The notes under the pieces are model-generated. The model did not search any database. It saw only the letters and a list, made by a program, of their open reading frames with translations, and was not told the DNA's origin. Source: a virus. Taken from it: a stretch of 32,365 nt of DNA. Every line of letters starts with the position of its first letter. The first letter of the stretch is position 1. Both the position numbers and the translations under genes were made by a program. This document shows positions 15,805 to 22,864 of this stretch, piece after piece. The stretch lies in IMG/VR virus record IMGVR_UViG_3300034418_006039, positions 1 to 32,365 of that record; one strand, 5' to 3'.

Positions 15805-17415
15805 TTAAGTTACCTCTCTTTGACTGTCCCTAAAGCTAACTACCATTCCCTGTATACTGTGGGCTGCATTAGTTAATCCCGTAGTAACAAAACTGAACTT
15901 AATGCTGGGGGAAGAGCCGACAAGGTTTGTGCGACGACTGTTGCGCCCCTCTCCATCGTACAGTATCCCTGTGTCATCATACAAAGTGGTAAAATCATCA
16001 TACAAAGCTGACAATGCCGTTATGCTCTCTGTGTAGTTACTGGGTGACTCATAATCTGAGTCGTCAAATGCATAATTCAAACCAAGGAAATAGCTAAATT
16101 GCCCCTCTGCCCTGATGAATAGATGAAGTCTGCGCCAATCCTTTAGGGTCTCCGTGTTATCAAAGAACAAATAAGGAGTGTCATAAACTGTGATGCGCTC
16201 AGACCCATTAAAGGTGTTTACCCCTTGCTTTGTCTCATAGACGAACCCGTCGTTACCTCCATGAATAACGCGCTCAACACCCCTAACAAAACCAGAGTCA
16301 GCGCAGTTCGCCTGAATACCCAGCAGATCACCGAATTCCCACGAACTTTGACCACTTGGCATGTATCGTTTACCCCCAATTATTCCAACACCCTCGGCTT
16401 GTGATTGGCTGCTGTCATAAATGTAGAAGCGAAACTGGGTCTTGTTGCGTATAACCTGCCCGACGACATTAGTGAGATCATACAAGTTAGGGTAGTTAAT
16501 CAAAGTTGCTTTAACATTCTCTGAAATAGTCTCAAGCTCAACATCACCAATGCGGTCAGTACCACTAATAGTCCGTACCCCATCAGCAGACAGGTAAATA
16601 AGATCACCCCCAACAGTAACAAGAGCATCCCTGCTAACAATACCAATATTCTTAGTGACATCAACGAGTTGAAAGTCAGTGCTATTGTTTCCTGTAATCT
16701 TTTTAATTTGGTCATCACCAAAGATATAAAGATCATCACGAAACACACCGCCCGTCTTCACCTCAAAACCAACATTGACACTAATAGCACCAGCCCCAGT
16801 TGTGAACCCATCAGGATCGTTAGGGGCACTCAGGACAACTAGATTTGCTTTAGTACCCGACATACCCATGTACGCAAGGTGATTTTTGAAGTCTACCGTT
16901 ACAGATGCACCTTCGATATCCGTGGTGTCAGCAGATGTTAGCACTGTCCACCCATCAGCAGAATTGTACGCAGCGGGGAAGTTGACACCATCTGTAACTG
17001 TGTAGGCTTCTTTGCCCTCAAAGTTATACTTGCTAACTCTCAGACGGCTAACGCCTACAGAGCTTCTAACGTCCGCAGTCCCAGTAGTGAGGACATTGAT
17101 GGCAGCGGTAGCCCAGCCAGCGCCAGTAACCCACCTGTAAACATGATACTGGGAGCCAGTTGTACCTCGGGCCGCATGTACGGTATCCTGATAAATCCAG
17201 CACCCTAATGTGGCATCAGTTCCCGGCAAAGCAGTGGATGTTGTATCATACGGTTGGAAACCATCAACAGTACGGTAGCCGCCACGCTGAGATACTTCGT
17301 AGTTCAACAGTCGCGTTGCTGCACCGGGGAAATCATTACTCAGTGTCAACGTGTCTTCGTTGGTGAACAACCCTCCGCGACAGGCTATGGCCTCGCTTCT
17401 AATCAAATCTGGCAT
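15805..17415 (-). CDS. Tail nozzle / tail tubular protein B-like, 536 aa
   Basis: The protein begins RSEAIACRGGLFTNEDTLTL and soon has a NYEVSQRGGYRTVDGF segment. This pattern (a GG, then a trivial repeat of R-x-GY-x-x-xDGF) is common to podoviral nozzle or stabilisation proteins (T7 gp12-like, P22 gp10-like). The centre is beta-propeller-like, with many YLSADGVRTISGTDRIGDVE-type strands. Its place straight after the adaptor, at 1 bp, is the usual order. It should form the hexameric tube that closes the head after packaging and channels DNA. Sequence identity to T7 is not claimed; call rests on pattern, size and order. Confidence 0.8.
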   Translation of the reverse strand: MPDLIRSEAIACRGGLFTNEDTLTLSNDFPGAATRLLNYEVSQRGGYRTVDGFQPYDTTSTALPGTDATLGCWIYQDTVHAARGTTGSQYHVYRWVTGAGWATAAINVLTTGTADVRSSVGVSRLRVSKYNFEGKEAYTVTDGVNFPAAYNSADGWTVLTSADTTDIEGASVTVDFKNHLAYMGMSGTKANLVVLSAPNDPDGFTTGAGAISVNVGFEVKTGGVFRDDLYIFGDDQIKKITGNNSTDFQLVDVTKNIGIVSRDALVTVGGDLIYLSADGVRTISGTDRIGDVELETISENVKATLINYPNLYDLTNVVGQVIRNKTQFRFYIYDSSQSQAEGVGIIGGKRYMPSGQSSWEFGDLLGIQANCADSGFVRGVERVIHGGNDGFVYETKQGVNTFNGSERITVYDTPYLFFDNTETLKDWRRLHLFIRAEGQFSYFLGLNYAFDDSDYESPSNYTESITALSALYDDFTTLYDDTGILYDGEGRNSRRTNLVGSSPSIKFSFVTTGLTNAAHSIQGMVVSFRDSQREVT

Positions 17416-17416
17416 G

Positions 17417-18142
17417 CTATGTCACCCTGACGAAGCCAATGCTGCCACTGTTAGCACTTAGTCGTGTGTCCTTGACACGAGGATAACTGTTTGTTAGAAT
17501 GGACCGCATACGGGAAACCCCAATTTTAAACTTTTGCTCAAACATTGCTGCTTGGTTCTCGTTGCCACGCTTGCTATTCAAATACCAGCAAGCACCATTA
17601 ATGATGACCTGCCCGAAAGCATCTGGGATCAAGGTTGTGTCCGTAGCTGCTGTTAACTCAACGGGGTACAGATATTTGGTGTAGCGAACAGTATAAGCTT
17701 GATTGGGGCGAGGAGTGAAACCAAGATTGCCATTAGGATAAGTAAACACTCTCTCAGGAACAGCGTAATCACTGGAAGTAGCATCTCCGTCTCGTTGAGC
17801 GAAAGTCTTCGTGTATTCATCGAAGTCAATAGGCTTCAGCCAGCGCTCTCCAACAGACAATGCATCGTTCTTCTTCAACATAACAGTGTCAAGATCAACG
17901 TACTTTGTATCCGCAGAAGTTGCGTACTCCTGTGTACCAGCTACCATCGTGATTTCAGCAGTGGTAACATTAAAAGGCCAACTCCACTCATACATGTTGA
18001 TGTCTTGAATGGCATCGTTGACAGAATCCTTTGCCAACTTAATTTCAGGGTCTGTAGTGGTCTCAAAAGTTGCGCTCACAGCTTCCTTAGAACCAAAGCG
18101 GCGCAAAGTTCTGTTCGTCAAATCTAGAAAGTTCAAGGCCAC
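17417..18142 (-). CDS. Head-to-tail adaptor / tail tubular protein A-like, 241 aa
   Basis: It starts with FLDLTNRTLRRFGSKEAVSA and has the typical AKDSVNDAIQDINMYEWSWP helix (about residues 36-55) and the P-x-R-x-F-YPNGNLGF region. These resemble T7 gp11-type adaptors, which bind the portal dodecamer and the nozzle. The C-terminal helix (FEQKFKIGVSRMRSIL) also fits. The gene precedes the nozzle by 1 bp and follows the DUF115 gene by 15 bp. In related phages the adaptor often follows the MCP directly. Here two extra genes and an intron intervene. Confidence 0.85.
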   Translation of the reverse strand: MALNFLDLTNRTLRRFGSKEAVSATFETTTDPEIKLAKDSVNDAIQDINMYEWSWPFNVTTAEITMVAGTQEYATSADTKYVDLDTVMLKKNDALSVGERWLKPIDFDEYTKTFAQRDGDATSSDYAVPERVFTYPNGNLGFTPRPNQAYTVRYTKYLYPVELTAATDTTLIPDAFGQVIINGACWYLNSKRGNENQAAMFEQKFKIGVSRMRSILTNSYPRVKDTRLSANSGSIGFVRVT

Positions 18143-18157
18143 TTGTTAATCCTTTAA

Positions 18158-19075
18158 CTAAATGTACGAAGGAGCTAGATGCTGTTCAGCAGGAAGCAGA
18201 TTTGAGGGGAAGAGACGGAAGATTTCGGGGAATTTAGACACCATATTGTCCCACACCTCCTTGTTAGCTGTGTTACACATTACATTGTGTACCTGTTCAT
18301 CAGCCGGGATGTATTTATTATTGAGGACATCCATCAGATAATCCTGTAAATAATATTCTCCAATTACATGCACGGATACATCTGGCCCCAATAAACGGAG
18401 TGCTTGTGATGCTTCCTGTGCTGCTCCCATCATGACAAAATTGGTGAGTACTTTGTTACCATTGTTTAGGTGGACAGGAATTGGGGCTGTTTTAGTAACT
18501 GCTTCTCTATCCCCGTTGACATGCGTTGTCTCGTCAGAAACCCAACTTAGGTCAAACCCATACACAACAATCTTCTTAAACCCCATGTAGGCTGCTAGGC
18601 AAATAGTTTGCAGTGTGGTGTTCGAACCTTGTGCGATACACTTAGAGGAGGGCACATACGAGGATGCTGTGCGGCTCAGAAAACGGTATGTTTTATTCTT
18701 TGGGTACTTCTCAAACATTTCTGGTAGACACTGAGTGCTGATGAAATGGACCGTACCGGGGGTGTCGTGAATGTACTTCAGTTCAGTAGGCTTAGTGTCA
18801 AGGTGTACGTTGTAATCAACTTTTACACCATTTTCGTGCAGAAAATTGCCCGTCTTAACTGAAAACACACGGACATTCTTGTCTCTGCTGTGGCGGGCAA
18901 TGTCGGCAATGTTGTCTTTCAGACTTGGACCCGCACCGCATATAATGGCTGTCTTACCTTTTGCCACATTTTTGTGAGAACGTAGATATGCTTGGATTGA
19001 CTTTGCACGATTTTTGTTCGCTTCATGATTCGCTCTTAGGTTGTCTACATTGTCTTCACATTGCAATTTAATCAA
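18158..19075 (-). CDS. DUF115 / MptE-like Rossmann-fold protein, probable glycan-related accessory gene
   Basis: Key motifs are GKTAIICGAGPSLKDNI (about residues 40-56), a Rossmann-type nucleotide loop, and GSNTTLQTICLAAYMGFKKI followed by VVYGFDLSW (about 148-177), both typical of DUF115 family proteins. Known relatives include motility-associated factors and 6-hydroxymethylpterin pyrophosphokinase MptE-like folds, and phage copies often sit with sugar-modification genes. The substrate is not predictable. The start is TTG at 19075 with TAGGAG seven bases upstream. It lies in the head-to-tail module between capsid and adaptor genes, just after a hairpin, so it looks like an inserted accessory (moron) gene. 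Confidence 0.8.
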   Translation of the reverse strand: MIKLQCEDNVDNLRANHEANKNRAKSIQAYLRSHKNVAKGKTAIICGAGPSLKDNIADIARHSRDKNVRVFSVKTGNFLHENGVKVDYNVHLDTKPTELKYIHDTPGTVHFISTQCLPEMFEKYPKNKTYRFLSRTASSYVPSSKCIAQGSNTTLQTICLAAYMGFKKIVVYGFDLSWVSDETTHVNGDREAVTKTAPIPVHLNNGNKVLTNFVMMGAAQEASQALRLLGPDVSVHVIGEYYLQDYLMDVLNNKYIPADEQVHNVMCNTANKEVWDNMVSKFPEIFRLFPSNLLPAEQHLAPSYI

Positions 19076-19097
19076 AGGTTGACTCCTACGTCACTTA

Positions 19098-19138
19098 GAG
19101 AAAGGAGATGAGGGCACCACCTAAGTAGCAGTGCCCCC
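19098..19138 (-). terminator. Possible terminator or processing hairpin after the capsid-associated gene
   Basis: In the minus-strand transcript GGGGGCAC (19131-19138) pairs with GTGCCCTC (19110-19117), eight pairs with one G-U, around a 13-base loop. A pyrimidine stretch (ATCTCCTTTCT) follows rather than a clean U tract, so termination would be partial. It lies just after the stop at 19146 and could lower transcription of downstream tail genes relative to capsid genes. Confidence 0.45.
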
Positions 19139-19145
19139 ACATTAG

Positions 19146-19649
19146 TTAAGCGAGTTGGTCGCGGTCAACGTCTGCTGCTTCCTGAACCTGACGGACATCC
19201 GTCATGAATACAGTGAAGCGAACCTTGCCGTCAGACGGTACAACAGAACCCGGTACAATCAGGGTCATGTCGATTGCGTCCTCTGCCGAGGTTGCATTAA
19301 CAGAGTTTGCACCAAACGGAAGCAGACCATTCGAACCCGGTGCAACGAAGCCCAGAGTGTTAAGGTCGCCACCATCGACAAAATCGTCACCACCTGCAAC
19401 ATCAAGGTCAAACGTAGCACCCGTCGAAGAGTCTACAGTAAGAACCTCTGCAATTGCACCGTGAAGCAGAGTGTATGCCGGGACGGGCATAACCTGAATC
19501 ACATCAGCAGTAGCGAGAGCCGAACCTTTAGTGGTGGTTGCTTCTGCGAGGTCGATGACACGCACGACTTTGTACGGTCCCGGCCCAGAGAGGCGGGAAA
19601 CGTGGTTGGCGTTTGCGCCTGAACCTTGGCGAAGATCAATAGTAGCCAT
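19146..19649 (-). CDS. Capsid-associated (decoration-type) beta-rich protein, 167 aa
   Basis: A small, acidic, Ala/Gly/Thr/Val-rich protein with no cysteine. Strands such as YKVVRVIDLAEATTTKGSAL and DGKVRFTVFMTDVRQV suggest a beta-sandwich. Its place directly behind the MCP (apart from the intron), its size and its strong ribosome binding site (TAAGGAGG overlapping the second MCP stop) are typical of abundant head decoration or accessory capsid proteins. The function is inferred from position. In the spliced message the MCP stop codon and this GGAGG would be joined directly, as in an intronless genome. Confidence 0.7.
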   Translation of the reverse strand: MATIDLRQGSGANANHVSRLSGPGPYKVVRVIDLAEATTTKGSALATADVIQVMPVPAYTLLHGAIAEVLTVDSSTGATFDLDVAGGDDFVDGGDLNTLGFVAPGSNGLLPFGANSVNATSAEDAIDMTLIVPGSVVPSDGKVRFTVFMTDVRQVQEAADVDRDQLA

Positions 19650-19667
19650 TGGTATCTATCCTCCTTA

Positions 19668-19715
19668 CGCGATGTTTACACGCGCTGTCACGATTGCTTC
19701 AGGACGAAGAATCTT
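19668..19715 (-). repeat. Second, recoded copy of the last 16 MCP codons
   Basis: This stretch encodes KILRPEAIVTARVNIA in a frame that ends at a TAA (19665-19667). It matches the MCP C-terminus at 20421-20468 (KILRAEAIVTARVNIA) in 15 of 16 residues, but in only 32 of 48 bases. Fourteen of the 16 codons differ at the third base. The Pro, which the intact MCP lacks, is the residue I expect in the KxLRPEA motif of related capsid proteins. It overlaps the end of the nuclease gene in another frame. An ATG precedes the first K codon at 19716-19718. Confidence 0.9.
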
Positions 19716-20172
19716 CATTTATATTCAATGAGGGGCGGTAATCCTCACCCGCTTGAAGGTATTTAATTGCCGATTTTAAGATTGTCGCGCTATCTTTGAA
19801 AAGACCCAGCCCATGATTGCATGAACTACACAACAAACCTCTTACCTTACCCGTATCATGGCAATGATCAACAAAGAGGCGAGAAGTCCTATTACTAGAA
19901 ATCTTGCTTTTGCAGATGGCACATTTTCCATCTTGATCATCAAATATCTGTTCATATGTTTCCCATGTGATGTCGTAAGTACGTTTAATGAAGGCTTTGT
20001 ACTTCCTGTGCTCATTACATGGTTTACATTTTGACCTCATTGCAATACCTCCAAAAGACCGTTTATCTCGCTCTAAAGAGTATTGTGATGGGTCTTTGAA
20101 CTTTCCGCAGGATGTGCATACTCTGCCTTTTTCATGCGGGTGTCCATTGGGTAACCTAAGTTTCTTCGACAA
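19699..20172 (-). CDS. Intron-encoded endonuclease VII-like homing endonuclease, 157 aa
   Basis: The C-terminal domain is of the recombination endonuclease VII type: CAIC (84-87), VDHCHDTGKVRGLLCSSCNH (101-120) with D102, H103, H105, C115, C118 and N119, then the helix GLGLFKDSATILKSAIKYL. An N-terminal zinc knuckle has C19, C22, C49 and C52. These proteins cut DNA at branched or specific sites and commonly drive intron homing. The start is TTG at 20172 behind GAGGT, just after intron stem P9. The last about 15 residues run past the usual family end into the second copy of MCP codons, read in another frame, so the gene tail was formed at that junction. Confidence 0.9.
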   Translation of the reverse strand: MSKKLRLPNGHPHEKGRVCTSCGKFKDPSQYSLERDKRSFGGIAMRSKCKPCNEHRKYKAFIKRTYDITWETYEQIFDDQDGKCAICKSKISSNRTSRLFVDHCHDTGKVRGLLCSSCNHGLGLFKDSATILKSAIKYLQAGEDYRPSLNINEDSSS

Positions 20173-20417
20173 TTTTTTACCTCATAGCTGCTGTATGTTT
20201 CCATACAGATTAGACTATATCAAACACTGGTGTTTTCCAGTGTCCCCCTATTTCCCACTCCCTTGAGTGGTACGGGATGTCTCCCTAGTCGTTACACGTT
20301 CCCTTGTAAGGGCTTCGCTCGGTATTGTCTTAGCCTCGTCCATGAGCCTTAGAGTTTCACCGAATTAAGGGGGTTTCGAATGTAGATCACTCTACATAAG
20401 CGCAGTACCTAAGAATA

Positions 20418-21503
20418 TTAAGCAATATTAACGCGAGCGGTAACGATTGCCTCTGCTCTCAGGATTTTACGACCATACATGTGCATACCACGGACAATAT
20501 CCGCGAAGCTGTCTGGATCACGGTAGCTCTCAACTTTGTTGATCTGCTCCGCGCATGCGACAGCCGACTTGTGACCAGCAACAACAACACCGTAGTTGGT
20601 GCCCTGTGCAGCGGTACCAGAAGTTCCAGCGCCCGTACCAATAACTGGCAGGTTGTTAGAAGTGTAGATTTTGAAGCCACGAATCATGCCTTCACCTACG
20701 CGACCATTGCGAAGAAGATTCTCGCTAGAGGAAACGTAGTCATGGTTGACAAGCTTAGACTGCTCATCACCCAACACTTCAAGGAACACCGGATCAACAA
20801 TGACCCAACGATCTTCCTGTGGAACAAACTGCTGATCCAGAAGACGCTTCATGCGGTTCAGAACCTGCAACGGCGAAGCAAAGTTCGACGTGTTAGCAGT
20901 CGGGTTAGCACCAAGCGGGATGGAGTCCCCAGCGCTTGCAGCAGTCGTACCGAAATTGTTGGAGAAATCGGTGCGGTCAAGCTGCATGGTAGCCAACAGA
21001 CCCTGACCATTCGTGGTGCTGATTGGCGAGGTGCCGGATGCATCAGCAGAAGTAGCCGTGGTGTTAGCGTTGCTGTGCAGAGCCGACTGAGTGTAGCCAG
21101 TAAGGTAACCAAGAACGTCTTGGTCATACTGGTCTTTCAGGCGGTAGCCAGCGCGAGAAGTCGCGAGGTCTTCCCAGTTGTGATGAGCATGCTTCTCTTC
21201 GATGTCGTCAATCTTGAAGGCAAAGTAGTTTGCCTGATCCACAACCATCGTGAAGTCTTCATCATCGAGGTCTTGAGCGGTGATTTGAGTACCGCGAGAG
21301 TAAGCTGAAACCGAAATTTCAGGCTCTTTGATGATACGGACGGAATCACCCATGTTGGAGATTTCACCGTAGTAGTCGTTGTTGCAAATGTCCTGACAAA
21401 CAGAAGATTTGCGAAACGCGAGTTGGGCCTTTCTAGAATAGATAACAGGACTGAAATTCCCGTTAGGAAGGTTGCCCCAACCTGCTGCTGCGCGGAAAGC
21501 CAT
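20418..21503 (-). CDS. Major capsid protein, 361 aa
   Basis: The protein should form the icosahedral shell. It has the N-arm NGNFSPVIYSRKAQLAFRKS, the GDSVRIIKEPEISVSAYSRG strand pair, the long helix region with LKDQYDQDVLGYL, the VPQEDRWVIVDPVFLEVLGD strand and the C-terminal end RGMHMYGRKILRAEAIV, features I know from HK97-fold coat proteins of short-tailed phages. Its position after the scaffold gene agrees. It is preceded by AGAGGA at nine bases. The upstream 280-base leader has a promoter and hairpin. A group I intron begins exactly at its stop codon, so translation yields the full protein with or without splicing. The final Pro-to-Ala change in KILRAEA is unusual. Confidence 0.92.
   Translation of the reverse strand: MAFRAAAGWGNLPNGNFSPVIYSRKAQLAFRKSSVCQDICNNDYYGEISNMGDSVRIIKEPEISVSAYSRGTQITAQDLDDEDFTMVVDQANYFAFKIDDIEEKHAHHNWEDLATSRAGYRLKDQYDQDVLGYLTGYTQSALHSNANTTATSADASGTSPISTTNGQGLLATMQLDRTDFSNNFGTTAASAGDSIPLGANPTANTSNFASPLQVLNRMKRLLDQQFVPQEDRWVIVDPVFLEVLGDEQSKLVNHDYVSSSENLLRNGRVGEGMIRGFKIYTSNNLPVIGTGAGTSGTAAQGTNYGVVVAGHKSAVACAEQINKVESYRDPDSFADIVRGMHMYGRKILRAEAIVTARVNIA
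20421..20468 (-). repeat. First copy of the MCP C-terminal 16 codons (5' exon end)
   Basis: This is the MCP end as translated from the unspliced message, KILRAEAIVTARVNIA, then UAA. It is the partner of the copy at 19668-19715; see that entry for the comparison. Confidence 0.9.
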
Positions 21504-21690
21504 GATTTAAGTTCCTCTGAATAGCCTTTCCAAGGCGGCAGAGCTAACTCTATTCGAGGCCACAAATTACTTAATGCGGTGTCCTTTCGGGGCGCTGTTG
21601 AATCGGTGGGTATTCGTTGTTAGCAATAATATTAATGGTTCCACATGTCTACATTGGGTATCCAGAATATGGGGCCAATTTGTGAAATGT

Positions 21691-21722
21691 GGTAATGACA
21701 GAGTACTATCCCCGTCATTACC
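21691..21722 (-). promoter_or_regulatory. Leader stem-loop at the 5' end of the MCP transcript
   Basis: GGTAATGAC (21714-21722) pairs perfectly with GTCATTACC (21691-21699) around a 14-base loop, nine base pairs without mismatch. It begins at or within two bases of the predicted transcription start and would protect the capsid mRNA 5' end or act as an operator in DNA. A second, overlapping pair of inverted arms (GTGAAATGTGGTA at 21682-21694 against TACCACATTTTTCAC at 21731-21745) reaches across the promoter. Confidence 0.8.
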
Positions 21723-21755
21723 TATAGTTGTACCACATTTTTCACCATTTGTCAA
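21722..21755 (-). promoter_or_regulatory. Promoter of the major capsid gene
   Basis: TTGACA (21750-21755), a 17-base spacer ending TGG (extended -10) and TACAAC (21727-21732) form a strong sigma70-type promoter. The overlapping AATGTGGTACAACTATAGG also ends in CTATAG (21722-21727), as in T7/SP6-type phage promoters, with +1 falling on the first base of the leader hairpin. The two readings cannot be separated from this window alone. The spacing to the MCP ATG is about 220 bases, a long leader. Confidence 0.65.
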
Positions 21756-21784
21756 GTAAAAAACGCATTACAAGTGAATTTTTT

Positions 21785-22783
21785 TTATTCTGTCGGTCGA
21801 TGCCCGCTAATATCATACAGGAATTGACCGTCCCTAATAGCCTGAGTAATGTCAGCTTGGTTCTCTTCGTACCATTCAGCAGAATTGCGCTCAATCATGC
21901 TTTCAGAGTACTTGAACTTGCGCTTCGGCTTAGGTTCGCCTTTGTCGGTGCGTTTCATTGGTGCATCTGCAACTTCCTCGGCAGGTGACTTTTCTTTTTT
22001 CGCCTTGGGTTTGCTAGACGAGACACCTGTCTCCAATTTGTACATGTTGATGACATCAATGATTGCATCAGCATCAGGGTTCTTACCCTCTTTAATAATG
22101 CTTTGTACAAATTGAGATTTACCACTCAGCCATGAAGCCCATTTAGGGTCTTCTTTGATCTCGCCCATGTCGGGGTGAGCTTTCATGATTCGAGATACAA
22201 CACTTTGACGCCTGATGTTTTCATCAATTTCGTCAACTTTCTTCAACTTTTTCTCAATGGTTGGTTCAATAGTAGACAACTCATTGCGAACATAAGTCTT
22301 CAGAATTTTGGCAAAGTCTGGATAGGTCTCAGCGAATTGGGCAATGTCTTCAGGGGAGGACATGCCTTTCATCATTTCTGCTTGTTGCGCTGCGCCCTCC
22401 AAGCTTTCAAGGCGCTCTGCTAGTTCTGCAAGGCGCTTGTCCCGCTCGTTGATTTGCTCTTGGGACCATCGGCGTAAGTCACCGTGGCGTTTTTTCCAAT
22501 CATGTCCATCACTTTCTTCTCGTGATTTCTTCGTGCTTTCTCCTGATTCTTCCTCCACATCTGATTCTGTCTCCTCAACCATGATTTGGTCTTCATCTGT
22601 GGCCTCCTCATCGCTATCGTCATCAAGGTCAGGTGCAAATGCTTCATCTGCCATTTTAGCATCATCCGCACGAGCGCTCTTGTGCGCCGCTTCAAGCTCT
22701 GCAATTTCTTTCTCAAGGTCTTCTGTATTCTGTCGTGTTGACACAAAGTCTCCACTCTTCATTACCGCAACTTTCTCAGCCAT
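21785..22783 (-). CDS. Capsid scaffold protein, 332 aa
   Basis: The protein guides coat assembly and is then lost. It is highly charged and helical, with an acidic stretch (residues about 45-80, SDEEATDEDQIMVEETES), coiled-coil helices (INERDKRLAELAERLESLEG) and a basic C-terminal part (KPKAKKEKSPAEEV, KPKRKFKYSESMIE), all typical of scaffold proteins. It stands directly upstream of the MCP. I start it at ATG 22783, behind CAGGAG. An in-frame extension to 22852 would add 23 atypical residues (Cys/Trp-containing) lying in the intergenic gap, so it is rejected. No protease motif is visible. Confidence 0.85.
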   Translation of the reverse strand: MAEKVAVMKSGDFVSTRQNTEDLEKEIAELEAAHKSARADDAKMADEAFAPDLDDDSDEEATDEDQIMVEETESDVEEESGESTKKSREESDGHDWKKRHGDLRRWSQEQINERDKRLAELAERLESLEGAAQQAEMMKGMSSPEDIAQFAETYPDFAKILKTYVRNELSTIEPTIEKKLKKVDEIDENIRRQSVVSRIMKAHPDMGEIKEDPKWASWLSGKSQFVQSIIKEGKNPDADAIIDVINMYKLETGVSSSKPKAKKEKSPAEEVADAPMKRTDKGEPKPKRKFKYSESMIERNSAEWYEENQADITQAIRDGQFLYDISGHRPTE

Positions 22784-22864
22784 GTTAACTCCTGTGGTCT
22801 GGGGGCCGTTTCGGGTAGCCCAGCAAAGCCCATGCCTACACTTGGCAGACATGGGTATTCAATG

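Larger units (their letters stand above)
19668..20420 (-). ncRNA. Group I intron (subgroup IA) at the MCP stop codon
   Basis: The core elements read from the transcript: P2 hairpin 20380-20397; P3 CCCCC (20369-20373) with GGGGG (20244-20248); P4 CGGT (20359-20362) with ACCG (20320-20323); P6 20301-20312; P7 GACTA (20286-20290) with TAGTC (20213-20217); P7.1 20274-20285; P7.2 20255-20270; P8 20224-20243; P9 with GAAA loop 20191-20208. P7.1/P7.2 mark subgroup IA. P1 is UGCU against GGUA (20406-20409), placing the 5' site after GCU at 20421. P10 is UAAGGA of the downstream exon against UUCUUA (20410-20415), directly beside the P1 strand, placing the 3' end at 19668. Core is certain, and the 3' site is the best model but not proven. 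Confidence 0.9.
21504..21784 (-). other. 280-base non-coding leader between scaffold and MCP genes
   Basis: No convincing gene lies in this gap. In transcript order it holds an A-rich stretch after the scaffold stop, the promoter (21722-21755), the perfect hairpin (21691-21722) and then about 180 bases of leader down to the MCP ribosome binding site AGAGGA. Two short open frames on either strand here have no ribosome binding sites. The leader is unusually long in a genome where most genes touch. Confidence 0.7.

Noticed and set aside
20180-20417. Reading the 240 bases after the MCP as a terminator or tRNA-like region
   Set aside because: The hairpins fit the fixed order of a group I core (P2, P3, P4, P6, P7, P7.1, P7.2, P8, P9), with no U tract and no tRNA cloverleaf.
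20481-21308. Plus-strand open frame of 275 codons
   Set aside because: It lies wholly antisense to the MCP gene, has no binding site or recognisable domain, and is explained by codon bias of the MCP.
21785-22852. Longer start for the scaffold gene at 22852
   Set aside because: The extra 23 residues are Cys/Trp-rich and unlike the rest, and a good CAGGAG site directly precedes ATG 22783.
22784-22864. CCCATG...CATGGG inverted repeat between scaffold and the preceding gene, as a terminator
   Set aside because: The six-pair stem has a large loop and no U tract behind it; it may be chance in a short gap.
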